Translations under genes and position numbers: made by a program
Shown here: piece by piece, positions 18,168-27,235 of the stretch
How positions within the stretch are numbered: position 1 is the first letter of the stretch
How the letters are laid out: the number at the start of each line of letters is the position of its first letter
Origin: Alphaproteobacteria bacterium
Lineage (GTDB): Bacteria > Pseudomonadota > Alphaproteobacteria > Rhizobiales > Rhizobiaceae
Reading direction: 5' to 3'
Length of the DNA stretch: 64,000 nt
Assembly: GCA_024280375.1 (NCBI GenBank)
Contig: JAJRQF010000132.1
Location: forward strand, 1 to 64,000
Notes under the pieces: model-generated
What the model was told of the DNA's origin: nothing
Seen by the model: the letters and a program-made list of their open reading frames with translations, nothing else
Databases searched by the model: none

Positions 18168-19115
18168 ATGCAACGCATGGTTATTCAACGAATATTGATT
18201 GGGTTCGTTACCCTATGGGTGGTTTCTGTACTGGTCTTCCTTATGACCAATGCACTTCCCGGTGATGTGGCGCAAATCGTATTGGGCCAATCGGCAACCC
18301 CGGAATCACTGGCTGCTTACCGGGCCGAGCGCGGGTTGGACCAACCATTATTATTTCAATATTTTGGCTGGCTCGGCAATATGCTGAGCGGAGATCTTGG
18401 AATATCGAAAGCCGGTGGCGCAACGATTTCCAGCCTTATTGGCGAACGCCTTAAAAATACGATGGTGATGGCCGGCATTGTCGCCCTCATCTCGGTTCCG
18501 CTTTCAGTTGGCCTTGGGTTGATGGCCGCGATGTATCCAGGTACCTGGATTGATAAATCATTGACATTTGGCACGCTTGCCCTGATTTCTGTTCCCGAGT
18601 TTTTCATTGCAACATTTATGGTGTTGATTTTTGCAGTGCAATTAGGCTGGTTACCATCAGTTGCCCGTGTTTCGGCGGAGCAAAGCTATTACGACTGGTG
18701 GCGAAGCATGGCGATGCCTTTGCTGGTTTTGGTTATCGTTGTCGCCGCGCAAATGATTAGGATGACCCGCGCAGGTATTCTAAACGTGATGAATTCGCCT
18801 TACATCGAAATGGCGATACTCAAGGGCGTTCGCCGCAAGCGTATTATTTTGCGCCATGCATTTTTTAATACCATCGGCCCAATCGTCAATGTGATCGCCC
18901 TGAACCTCGCCTATCTGGTTTCCGGCGTGGTGATTGTTGAGACAATCTTTGCTTATCCGGGCCTGGCCAAACTGATGATTGACGGGGTGCAAACCCGCGA
19001 CCTACCACTGGTCCAGGCATGCGCGATGATTTTTTGTGCCACCTATGTCGTCTTGATTATTCTTGCCGATGTGGCTGCAATTTTAGCAAATCCAAGACTG
19101 CGCAACCCAAAATAG
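18168..19115 (+). CDS. ABC transporter permease, DppB type
   Basis: First inner-membrane permease of the importer (315 residues). Begins MQRMVIQRILIGFVTLWVVS, the standard first TM of DppB/OppB proteins, followed by the NALPGD and RGLDQPLLFQYFGWL segments of the periplasmic loop and the cytosolic EAA-type coupling loop near MAILKGVRRKRIILRHAF. About six membrane segments. ATG 18168 has GGGAGG nine bases upstream; the 26 upstream codons of the longer frame are unlikely to be translated. Confidence 0.93.
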   Translation: MQRMVIQRILIGFVTLWVVSVLVFLMTNALPGDVAQIVLGQSATPESLAAYRAERGLDQPLLFQYFGWLGNMLSGDLGISKAGGATISSLIGERLKNTMVMAGIVALISVPLSVGLGLMAAMYPGTWIDKSLTFGTLALISVPEFFIATFMVLIFAVQLGWLPSVARVSAEQSYYDWWRSMAMPLLVLVIVVAAQMIRMTRAGILNVMNSPYIEMAILKGVRRKRIILRHAFFNTIGPIVNVIALNLAYLVSGVVIVETIFAYPGLAKLMIDGVQTRDLPLVQACAMIFCATYVVLIILADVAAILANPRLRNPK

Positions 19116-19127
19116 GAACTGGAACCC

Positions 19128-20069
19128 ATGAGTGACGTTACCCAAGGCGCAGATGCTGAAACCGATCAGGATATGTCAATCTATGACGAGTTGCATGATG
19201 CGCCGCCGAAAAAGCGATTAAAACTATCATGGACCGGCAAGATCGGCGTGGTAATCGTTATATTCTGGATTGTAATTGCCGTGATCGGGCCATGGGTAGC
19301 CCCCTACGATCAGGCGGCAATTCTTGACATGGACAGCTATTTGCCGCCCGGTGCAGAAATTGACGGTGGCGGTACTCATTGGCTTGGTTCCGATAAGAAC
19401 GAACGTGATATACTTTCCCGGGTATTGTGGGGTGCGCGCATGACTGTTGGCATCTCGGTTATTGCAACCTTAATGGCCTATTTGATGGGTGTAACCGCCG
19501 GTATTGCGGCGGCAGTTAAACGCGGTTGGACTGATATGATCCTCAGCCGTATCAATGATGCAATACTTTCTTTGCCAACCATTATGTTAGGCCTGCTCAT
19601 TGTTGTGGCGCTTGGCTCATCAATTCCGATATTGATTGGTACGGCTGCCATAATTTATGCATCGAGTGTCTACCGGATTGCCCGCGCCTATGGCCAGGAA
19701 ATCATGGTTATGGATTATGTCGAGTCTGCACAGGCACGCGGTGAAACCATATGGTGGATTATCTTCCGCGAAGTTTTGCCCAATGCCGCAATGCCGCTGG
19801 CAACCGACTTTGGTTTGCGGCTGGTATTTGTGGTGCTGTTTATTTCCTCACTCAGTTTTCTGGGGCTTGGAATTCAACCACCAAATGCAGACTGGGGTTC
19901 GATGGTTCGTGGCAATCTGGAGGCTATGCAATTTGCTGAAGGCTGGGGAATTCTGGCCCCAATATGGCCGGCCCTGGCAATTGCCTCGTTTACAATTGCA
20001 ATCAATCTGATTGTCGATGATGTCTCGGCAGAATCTGGTGGTGATCTGGCTAAGAAAATGATCTCGTAA
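19128..20069 (+). CDS. ABC transporter permease, DppC type
   Basis: Second permease (313 residues). An N-terminal hydrophilic extension of about 35 residues precedes TM1 (IGVVIVIFWIVIAVIGPWVAP). The periplasmic segment HWLGSDKNERDILSRVLWG matches the DppC signature HxLGTDxxGRDxxSR with Asn-Glu in place of Gly. The cytosolic coupling loop is YVESAQARGETIWWIIFREV. It starts 12 bp after the DppB-type gene and forms the heterodimeric channel with it. Confidence 0.93.
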   Translation: MSDVTQGADAETDQDMSIYDELHDAPPKKRLKLSWTGKIGVVIVIFWIVIAVIGPWVAPYDQAAILDMDSYLPPGAEIDGGGTHWLGSDKNERDILSRVLWGARMTVGISVIATLMAYLMGVTAGIAAAVKRGWTDMILSRINDAILSLPTIMLGLLIVVALGSSIPILIGTAAIIYASSVYRIARAYGQEIMVMDYVESAQARGETIWWIIFREVLPNAAMPLATDFGLRLVFVVLFISSLSFLGLGIQPPNADWGSMVRGNLEAMQFAEGWGILAPIWPALAIASFTIAINLIVDDVSAESGGDLAKKMIS

Positions 20070-20127
20070 TTACCCGCCTTGACCAATGTGATGCGCCTAA
20101 AAACGATCAGGAAGAAGAGAACACCTA

Positions 20128-22017
20128 ATGGCTGAACTGTTTGAAATTGATAATCTGCAGATACAGGCGCGCAAGGAAGATGGCACCCCCATCCCTATTG
20201 TTAAAGGGGTCAGCTTTAAAGTTAAGGCCGGTCAGGTTGTGGCGCTGATTGGCGAGTCCGGTTCTGGAAAATCTACAATTTCAATGGCTACTATGGCCTA
20301 TTGCAGGCCGGGGCTGGAATTTCCCGGTGGTGAAGTGCGTTTGCATGGTGAAGACGTATTGTCGATGGACCCGCAAGACCAGCGCGAATTGCGCGGTAAC
20401 AAAGTTGCCTATCTGGCGCAAAGTGCAGCCGCCACGTTCAACCCGGCCATTACAATTGGCGAACAGGTTACCGAGGCTGCGGTATTGCACGGAACGCTGA
20501 CCCAGGAGGAAGCAAACAAACGCGCGGTCGAACTTTATCACGCATTGGAATTGCCCGATCCTGAACGGCTTGGGCGTCGCTATCCGCACCAGGTATCTGG
20601 CGGGCAATTGCAGCGGTTAATGGCGGCGATGGCGCTGGTATCTCGGCCGGACCTTTTGGTGCTAGATGAACCAACCACAGCGCTCGATGTGACCACGCAG
20701 ATTGAAGTATTGAAGGCTTTTAAAAAAGTTATTCAGGACGAGGGGTCAGCGGCAATTTATGTAACCCACGACCTCGCCGTAGTGGCGCAGATTGCCGACC
20801 ATATTGTCGTGCTTTATTCCGGCGAAGTGCAGGAACAAGGCCCGGTCGAGCAGATTATCAATAATCCAAAACACCCTTATACCAAGCGGTTGATGGCAGC
20901 TGTAAAGCCTACACCAAAAGCAGGTATGGGCGAATTGCTCAGCGATCAGCACGACCGGGATGAGCTTAATGTCGAAGTAAAAAATATGACCGCCGGATAT
21001 GGTGGCATCGTCAATGGCAAGCCAGTCATTACCGTATTGCGCGACATCAATGTGAAAATCAAAAACTCCCATGTGGTTGGTGTCATCGGCGAATCCGGCT
21101 GTGGAAAGTCGACGCTTGCCCGGGTGATTGCCGGGCTATTGCCTGCGGCTAAGGGTGATGTATTTCTTGACGGCAAAAAACTCGAGCGATCACTCAAAAA
21201 CCGTTCGCAGGAGGAACTTCAAAAAATTCAATTCGTTTATCAAATGGCCGACACAGCCCTAAACCCGAGGCAGGTAATTGGTGATATTTTAGGACGACCA
21301 CTCGAATTTTATCGCGGTATCAAAGGCCGCGAGCGGCGCGAAGAAGTCGCCAAACTGCTGGATCTGGTGGAACTGCCCTCAGATTTTGAATCACGTTATC
21401 CATCAGAACTATCCGGCGGACAAAAGCAGCGGGTGAATATGGCGCGCGCGCTGGCGGCAAATCCTGAGATCATGTTGTGCGATGAGGTTACTTCAGCTCT
21501 TGATTCAATTGTCAGCTCTAACGTCATCAAACTGTTGAAAAAACTGCGTGATAAAACCGGTGTCTCATTTGTATTTATTTCGCACGATCTTTCCACCGTC
21601 GGCTCTTTTGCCGATGAAATTGTCGTGCTTTATGCTGGCCGCGTTGTCGAACAAGGCCCGGTCGATGAGGTGCTCGCACCGCCCTATCACCCATATACCC
21701 GATTGCTGATATCTTCAGTACCTGAGCTAAGGGTTGGTTGGCTTGAGGACACCATGAAAAAACGCGAGATGGCGGTTGGCATTGCGCGCGGTGTTGAAAT
21801 CACTGATACCGGGTGCCCGTTTTACAACCGTTGCCCGATCGCCATTGATGGCACGTGCGACCGCGAAGTAGCCCCTACCCGCGAACCCTCACCGGATCAC
21901 TTTATTTCCTGCCACCGAACAATGGAGGAAATCAAACAAATTGAAGAAAACCCGCAGCAGATTTTGCATGGTTTCGAAAAACCTGCACCGGATGGCGCAA
22001 AAACTGTCGCAACCTGA
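20128..22017 (+). CDS. ABC transporter double ATP-binding protein (DppD-DppF fusion type)
   Basis: A 629-residue protein with two complete ABC ATPase domains in tandem. Domain 1: Walker [10 protein letters not shown] (about residue 42), signature VSGGQLQRL, Walker [13 protein letters not shown]. Domain 2 (from about residue 285): Walker [10 protein letters not shown], signature LSGGQKQRV, Walker [15 protein letters not shown]-terminal oligopeptide-transporter extension with three cysteines ([16 protein letters not shown]) resembles the iron-sulfur or zinc-binding tail common in this family. It powers the preceding permeases as a single-chain replacement for separate D and F subunits. Confidence 0.94.
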   Translation: MAELFEIDNLQIQARKEDGTPIPIVKGVSFKVKAGQVVALIGESGSGKSTISMATMAYCRPGLEFPGGEVRLHGEDVLSMDPQDQRELRGNKVAYLAQSAAATFNPAITIGEQVTEAAVLHGTLTQEEANKRAVELYHALELPDPERLGRRYPHQVSGGQLQRLMAAMALVSRPDLLVLDEPTTALDVTTQIEVLKAFKKVIQDEGSAAIYVTHDLAVVAQIADHIVVLYSGEVQEQGPVEQIINNPKHPYTKRLMAAVKPTPKAGMGELLSDQHDRDELNVEVKNMTAGYGGIVNGKPVITVLRDINVKIKNSHVVGVIGESGCGKSTLARVIAGLLPAAKGDVFLDGKKLERSLKNRSQEELQKIQFVYQMADTALNPRQVIGDILGRPLEFYRGIKGRERREEVAKLLDLVELPSDFESRYPSELSGGQKQRVNMARALAANPEIMLCDEVTSALDSIVSSNVIKLLKKLRDKTGVSFVFISHDLSTVGSFADEIVVLYAGRVVEQGPVDEVLAPPYHPYTRLLISSVPELRVGWLEDTMKKREMAVGIARGVEITDTGCPFYNRCPIAIDGTCDREVAPTREPSPDHFISCHRTMEEIKQIEENPQQILHGFEKPAPDGAKTVAT

Positions 22018-22077
22018 CGCGGCGATTTGAAATCAGATTGTTTATAAAGGTTCGGAGATCCAGCGAAGGACTATTCC

Positions 22078-22521
22078 ATGATCAAAAAAATTCTGATTGC
22101 CGTTGACGGTTCCAGACACTCGAATTCAAGCGTTCGCTATGGTGCGGAAATTGCCAAAGCCCTGGGTGCTGAAGTGTTGTTATATCATGTGGTAAAGCCA
22201 TACAGCCTGCCGGATAGTTTAAAGGCGTTCGCCAAATCGGAACATATGGCAACCTTTGACCCTGAATTGCTTCGAAAAGGTGCAGAATACCTGCTTTCGG
22301 GCGCGCGCGACGAGGCTAGAAAAGCCGGCCTGAAAGATGTCAAAATCGAAACCGAAGAGGGGCCGATTGCCCGCTCTATCATCGACCGGGCCAAATCTTT
22401 TAAGGCCGACATGATCGTCATTGGCTCGCGCGGCATGGGTGATCTTGAAGGCATGTTACGCGGTGGCGTTTCGCACCGGGTGGAGACTTTGGCAAAATGT
22501 CCGGTTCTGGTGGTGAAATAG
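22078..22521 (+). CDS. Universal stress protein (UspA family)
   Basis: A 147-residue single-domain Usp. N-terminal IKKILIAVDGSRHSNSSVRY and the C-terminal nucleotide-binding motif GSRGMGDLEGMLRGGVSHRV (G-2X-G-9X-G-S/T type, ending in CPVLVVK) indicate an ATP-binding member. It follows the importer ATPase by 60 bp on the same strand and may be co-transcribed. Target process unknown. Confidence 0.93.
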   Translation: MIKKILIAVDGSRHSNSSVRYGAEIAKALGAEVLLYHVVKPYSLPDSLKAFAKSEHMATFDPELLRKGAEYLLSGARDEARKAGLKDVKIETEEGPIARSIIDRAKSFKADMIVIGSRGMGDLEGMLRGGVSHRVETLAKCPVLVVK

Positions 22522-22596
22522 AGTGCCAACTTCAAAAGTTTGGATTTTGTTGGCTGGTTTGGTTTTTAATGTGAGAAGTTCAATGTTCGGCGAAAT

Positions 22597-23946
22597 CTAA
22601 TTCGCCGCATATAGCAATTCATCCAGCCAATCCAAATCAGCATTTTCGCCATCCATATCATTAATTGCAGACCTTAGCGCTTTAGCCCGCTTGGCCCCAA
22701 TAACCGGGTCGGCAAAAGCGTGAAACTTGTCAAAGATCTCCATATCGCTAAGCGGATCTGTGTGCTGGTCGCCCTTTGGCTTTCGCGGCGGTGATTGCAA
22801 TTCACGACCGTCTTTCAAGTATAGCGTCACGTCGGCCCAGCGCTCTCCAACCGAGATTTTGTTAAAATATTCGGTTTCCACCAATTCGGTTGCCAAACTA
22901 ATGCGGCTGATTTCGGCATCATTGAGTATTTCAGCCGATAGTTCGGACATGCCAATTTTACCACGAACAATCATTGTGGCGGTTGGAAAAGCAATTGCGT
23001 AGGTTATCTCATCAACAGTTTTTGGGGCATGTCCTGCAAGCCGTATGGCATTGTGAAATGTTTGAATTCGAACCCGCTCCACATCAGCGCTGGACAAATT
23101 ATTGTCTTTCATCAAATCAGCGGCCGCATCAATTGCCGGATGAGCCCAGCGACAAACAGGATAGCGCTTGTAATTTGTCCGCGATATTTCCCAATTTTTC
23201 CCAAGACCCCGCCAAAATTCTGCCGCATCCTCTCGCTCAACGGTAATCGCCGGTGCGCCGGTAAATCCGGCTTGTGCCATATATGTGGCGCTCACGCCGG
23301 TTGGTGCGCCCCATCCCACGCCGTCACGCAGCATAGTTGGGTGGTCTATGCAGCGCATCATTTGACTGCGGGGCCCGTGATATTCGGCGATCCCGATGGC
23401 GTGGCGCATCTGCTCCTCGCTCAACCCCAACAAACGCGCGCCCATTGCCGCCACACCGACGGCGGTCCATGCCCCTGAAGTATGATAGTCATCGGTGGTG
23501 GCATGCAACGCAAGACCGGCACGATATGACACCTCGTAGCCTATCGTCATCGCGGTTAAAAACTCCCGGCCTGATACCGGGTTTCCAGCCTGTTTTCTGT
23601 CCTCACAAAATGCCAATAGTGCCGGTATGATTGCCGAGCCCGCATGGCCCTTGGCGGGTGAATATCCATCGTGGCCATCGATCGCATCTATCGTAAAGGC
23701 TGCAACAAATGCAGCACCTTCCGGGCTTAAAGATGTTCCATCAAGCAAGACCCTTGCATGGGGGCCATTTGCACCGGCGCACCAGTGCCCTTTGGCGTAT
23801 CCGGTCACTATTTTTGCCAAATCAGATGTGGTGCCAACAATTGCAATGCCTAAAGTGTCGAGCACCGATCGTTTCATAATTGCGCGTATATCTGCCGGAA
23901 TATTATTGAACTCTGTGTCGAAAATAAAGGCGCTAAATGAAGGCAT
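22597..23946 (-). CDS. MmgE/PrpD family protein
   Basis: A 449-residue member of the MmgE/PrpD family, which includes 2-methylcitrate dehydratase, cis-aconitate decarboxylase and several uncharacterised hydrolyase-like enzymes. Seen: RSVLDTLGIAIVG near the N-terminus, AFTIDAIDGHDGYSPAKGHAG (the conserved D-D and K-GHAG region), YRAGLALHATTDDYHTSGAW and YKRYPVCRWAHPAIDAA. The longest frame starts at 24024 without a ribosome-binding site; ATG 23946 has GGAAAGGG upstream and gives family length. Divergent from a ThDP enzyme. No methylcitrate-cycle partners nearby, so substrate is open. Confidence 0.85.
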   Translation of the reverse strand: MPSFSAFIFDTEFNNIPADIRAIMKRSVLDTLGIAIVGTTSDLAKIVTGYAKGHWCAGANGPHARVLLDGTSLSPEGAAFVAAFTIDAIDGHDGYSPAKGHAGSAIIPALLAFCEDRKQAGNPVSGREFLTAMTIGYEVSYRAGLALHATTDDYHTSGAWTAVGVAAMGARLLGLSEEQMRHAIGIAEYHGPRSQMMRCIDHPTMLRDGVGWGAPTGVSATYMAQAGFTGAPAITVEREDAAEFWRGLGKNWEISRTNYKRYPVCRWAHPAIDAAADLMKDNNLSSADVERVRIQTFHNAIRLAGHAPKTVDEITYAIAFPTATMIVRGKIGMSELSAEILNDAEISRISLATELVETEYFNKISVGERWADVTLYLKDGRELQSPPRKPKGDQHTDPLSDMEIFDKFHAFADPVIGAKRAKALRSAINDMDGENADLDWLDELLYAAN

Positions 23947-24116
23947 GAATAGCCCTTTCCGGCGGGTTTCATATCGCCAGTTAATAAACTCTGACAACGA
24001 CATTTTGTCGATTGTCAATTCCATTTTTTTGTCTAAGGTTACCCGTATTCAATCCGGTTGATCGTGTAAAATCGACATAAATAGCTGAAAATCTGACTCT
24101 ATCTGGAGAATTTCAA

Positions 24117-25766
24117 ATGGCGATAAGAACTGGCGGTCAGATTTTGATCGATGCTCTGCTTGTCAATGGCGCAGACACTATTTTCGGGGTCCCCGGCGAA
24201 AGCTATCTGGAAGCGCTGGACGCTATATATGAGCGGCAAAACCAAATCCGCTTCATAACCTGTCGTCAGGAAGGCGGGGCCGCCTATATGGCCGATGGCT
24301 GGGCCAATGCCACCGGAAAACTGGGCTTGTGTTTTGTTACCCGTGGACCGGGCGTTGCCAATGCTTCAATCGGGTTGCACACGGCATTTCAAGGCTCGAC
24401 CCCGCTCTTATTGCTGATTGGGCAAATCCCACGACACCAGCGCGAACGGGAAGCCTTTCAGGAAATTGACTATCGCCAGATGCTTGGGCCGATCACCAAA
24501 TGGGTTGCCGAGATTGATGATGCGGCAAGAATTCCCGAGTTTATCAACCGCGCCATTCGCATATCCACCAGCGGCAGGCCCGGCCCGGTGGCTCTCGCAT
24601 TGCCGGAAGATATGTTGCGGGAACTGGCCGATGTGGAAGACCTGCCCCCTGCCCCAATTACCCGTACCGCGCCAAATGAGCCAGATATCGAGCAGATTGA
24701 GCAAATGCTCAATAAAGCACAAAGGCCTTTATTGGTGCTCGGTGGTTCTGATTGGAGCACCGAAGGTCGAACTGCCATCGACGAATTTGCCAAGCGCAAT
24801 CACATTCCGGTCGCCACCGGATTTCGCCGCCATTGTTTGATCGATAACACCCATCCAAGTTATATTGGCAATCTTGGCTTTGGCAGTTTTCAGTCGCTGC
24901 TCGATTATGCAATATCTGCTGATCTGATCATCGCCATTGGTTCGCGGCTGGCCGATGCAACAGTTAGAAAATATACGCTGGTTAAAGCGCCGAAGCCCGA
25001 GCAAAAGCTGGTGCATATTCTACCAACTCACGAGGACCTTGGGCGCGTATTGACGCCTGATCTGGCGATTTGTGCCGATTCAAGCCTGTGCGCCGCATCG
25101 CTAAACAGGTCCGTCACCATTGCCAATCCTGCATGGGAAGCGCAAACCAAAGAACTGGCGAAGGGCTTTCAACAAGCCCTGTTCCTCGGGCCGCAGGTCG
25201 GACCGGTGGATATGGGCACGGTTATGGAATATCTGCGCGCCACGCTCCCCGCGGATGCTATTCTAACCAATGGTGCTGGAAATTACGCCGACTGGCCCAA
25301 TAAGATGTTCACCTACCGGGGCGCACGCACAACCCTTGCCCCGGTTTCGGGTGCTATGGGGTATTCGATACCTTCGGCCGTGGGCGCGAAAATCGCTTAT
25401 CCTGAGCGGACAGTTGTAAGTTTTGCCGGCGATGGCGATTTTCTAATGAACGGACAGGAGATTGCCACGGCCATTCAATTTGGCGTTAATCCGATATTTC
25501 TGGTCATCAATAATGGCAGCTATGGCACTATTCGTATGCATCAAGAACGGCGGCACCCCGACCGCGTGAGCGGTACTGATCTGACCAATCCTGATTTTGC
25601 TGCCTTCGCCCGCGCCTTTGGTGCAAATGGTGAGGTGATTGAACAAACGGACGAATTTGTTCCGGCCTTTGAACGTGCCCTTGCCGCAACAGGCCCGACC
25701 CTTTTGGAAATTCGGGTTGGCCCGGATAGTTTTGGCCCGGATAACAGCCTTTCCGGATTGAAATGA
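24117..25766 (+). CDS. Thiamine diphosphate-dependent enzyme, acetolactate synthase-like
   Basis: A 549-residue large-subunit-type ThDP enzyme: N-terminal pyrimidine-binding domain with catalytic Glu52 (CRQEGGAAYMADG), central FAD/DHAP-type domain, and C-terminal PP domain with AGDGDFLMNGQEI leading to VINNGSYG, the GDG-NN metal/ThDP motif. It resembles IlvB-like paralogues of unknown specificity more than biosynthetic IlvB: no regulatory subunit is adjacent. ATG 24117 has GGAG upstream. It is followed 17 bp later by a small PhnD-like protein gene, probably co-transcribed. Candidate reactions are acetolactate formation or 2-oxoacid decarboxylation; not decidable from sequence. Confidence 0.87.
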   Translation: MAIRTGGQILIDALLVNGADTIFGVPGESYLEALDAIYERQNQIRFITCRQEGGAAYMADGWANATGKLGLCFVTRGPGVANASIGLHTAFQGSTPLLLLIGQIPRHQREREAFQEIDYRQMLGPITKWVAEIDDAARIPEFINRAIRISTSGRPGPVALALPEDMLRELADVEDLPPAPITRTAPNEPDIEQIEQMLNKAQRPLLVLGGSDWSTEGRTAIDEFAKRNHIPVATGFRRHCLIDNTHPSYIGNLGFGSFQSLLDYAISADLIIAIGSRLADATVRKYTLVKAPKPEQKLVHILPTHEDLGRVLTPDLAICADSSLCAASLNRSVTIANPAWEAQTKELAKGFQQALFLGPQVGPVDMGTVMEYLRATLPADAILTNGAGNYADWPNKMFTYRGARTTLAPVSGAMGYSIPSAVGAKIAYPERTVVSFAGDGDFLMNGQEIATAIQFGVNPIFLVINNGSYGTIRMHQERRHPDRVSGTDLTNPDFAAFARAFGANGEVIEQTDEFVPAFERALAATGPTLLEIRVGPDSFGPDNSLSGLK

Positions 25767-25783
25767 ATGGCGAAGGTGTTTGA

Positions 25784-26533
25784 ATGATCGCCGCCTTGCC
25801 AATGTATGACTGGCCGGAGCTTGCAGGCGCAACCAATGCCCTTTGGCAAGAATTGGCTCACGAATTGCGCGCTTGCGGCATTGATGCGCCTGATGAACTT
25901 TCACGATCAGATGACGATACCAGTTTCGCGTTGGCGGATGATTTGCTCTTGGGGCAAACCTGCGGCTATCCGCTTTCAACCCGGTTGAAAGGCAAGGTTC
26001 AATATCTCGCCACCCCTGAATATAATGTCGAAGGCTGCGACGGGCCGTTATATTCAAGTGCGCTTCTGGTGCATAAATCAAGCCGCATTACGCTGGAAAC
26101 CACGGCTGGTTCCCGGTTTGCCTATAATTCCGAAAACTCGCTTTCCGGCTATCGCTGCATTCGCGCGATTGTGGGTGATCCGGCAAAACATTTTGGCGCA
26201 ATGGTGCACTCAGGTACACATCGCCAATCGGCCGAGATGGTTGCAACCGGGTTGGCCGATGTTGCCGCACTTGATGCAATTTGCTGGCATCATTTGAAGA
26301 TTATCGAACCGAATGTTGCATCAAAGTTGAAAATTATCGGCTGGACCAAACTTAGGCCCGGATTGCCATTCATCACCTCACTCAAAACGCCCTCCGATAA
26401 GGTCAAATCCCTGCGTGATGTATTGATAAAAGTAACATCGAATGCAGATGCAAATTCAGCCTGGCAATCACTGGCGATAGGTGGTTGTGCGGCGCTTGCT
26501 CCCGGCGATTATGATGATCTGGCAGGCATGTGA
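25784..26533 (+). CDS. PhnD/SsuA/transferrin-type ligand-binding protein without signal peptide
   Basis: A 249-residue protein with the periplasmic-binding-protein type 2 fold as found in PhnD-like proteins: MIAALPMYDWPELAGATNAL at the start, LLGQTCGYPLSTRL, SGYRCIRAIVGDPAKHFG, then TGLADVAALDAICWHHLK. No export signal is visible, so it may stay in the cytosol, unlike transport-linked PhnD. ATG 25784 has GAAGGTG seven bases upstream, which supports this start. Proximity to the ThDP enzyme suggests a shared metabolite, but no transporter is present. Confidence 0.78.
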   Translation: MIAALPMYDWPELAGATNALWQELAHELRACGIDAPDELSRSDDDTSFALADDLLLGQTCGYPLSTRLKGKVQYLATPEYNVEGCDGPLYSSALLVHKSSRITLETTAGSRFAYNSENSLSGYRCIRAIVGDPAKHFGAMVHSGTHRQSAEMVATGLADVAALDAICWHHLKIIEPNVASKLKIIGWTKLRPGLPFITSLKTPSDKVKSLRDVLIKVTSNADANSAWQSLAIGGCAALAPGDYDDLAGM

Positions 26534-26677
26534 CCTAATACATAGAAGATTCAATTCAAATAGCCGATTTTGCAATCTGGATTATCCTTTTGAATTCATT
26601 GCGATTAAGGTATTCTGCAAATTAAATTGGATTCTCGGCCACCATTTTGGCAGCCCATTATACTGGAGACCCTGTTC

Positions 26678-27235
26678 ATGAGCACATGGATTACTATTGG
26701 CATTATCGTTTTGGTCGTGCTGTACGCCATCTCACTTTACAATAAACTGGTGAAAAACCGACAAATGGTAAATGAAGGATGGAGCGGCATTGACGTGCAA
26801 CTCAAGCGCCGATCGAACCTGATCCCCAACCTTTTGGCTGCGGTTAAAGGCTATATGAGCCACGAAAAAGACCTGCTGGAAGAAATAACCGCTATGCGCG
26901 CCAATGCAGATGGAGCACAAAATGAAGGCCCTGAAACCCGGGCTAAAGCTGAAGGCGCGCTTTCCGGCGGATTGTTGAAACTATTTGCGGTGATGGAAAA
27001 TTACCCCGATTTGAAAGCCAATGAAAACATCATGGATTTTCAAAACTCGCTGGAAGAAATTGAAAATCAGATTCAAATGTCCCGCCGTTATTACAATGGC
27101 GCGGTGCGCAATATGAATGTTTCTGTTGAATCGTTCCCCTCGAACCTGATCGCCAACCAGTTTCAGTTTACGTCGGCTGAGTTTTTCGAGATTGACGATG
27201 CTGCAGCGCGCGCCCTGCCAAAAGTAGAATTTTGA
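26678..27235 (+). CDS. LemA family protein
   Basis: A 185-residue membrane-anchored protein: one N-terminal TM helix (ITIGIIVLVVLYAISLYN) followed by a long helical-bundle domain with the family signatures NEGWSGIDVQLKRRSNLIPN, LLKLFAVMENYPDLKANEN and RRYYNGAVRNMN. ATG 26678 (GGAG ten bases upstream) is preferred over the longer frame from 26627 because it puts the TM at the usual distance. Paired with a DUF2207 gene, a frequent association whose function is not established. Confidence 0.92.
   Translation: MSTWITIGIIVLVVLYAISLYNKLVKNRQMVNEGWSGIDVQLKRRSNLIPNLLAAVKGYMSHEKDLLEEITAMRANADGAQNEGPETRAKAEGALSGGLLKLFAVMENYPDLKANENIMDFQNSLEEIENQIQMSRRYYNGAVRNMNVSVESFPSNLIANQFQFTSAEFFEIDDAAARALPKVEF

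Noticed and set aside
25443-26081. 212-codon minus-strand frame
   Set aside because: Antisense across the end of the ThDP enzyme and the start of the PhnD-like gene, both of which have strong family motifs.
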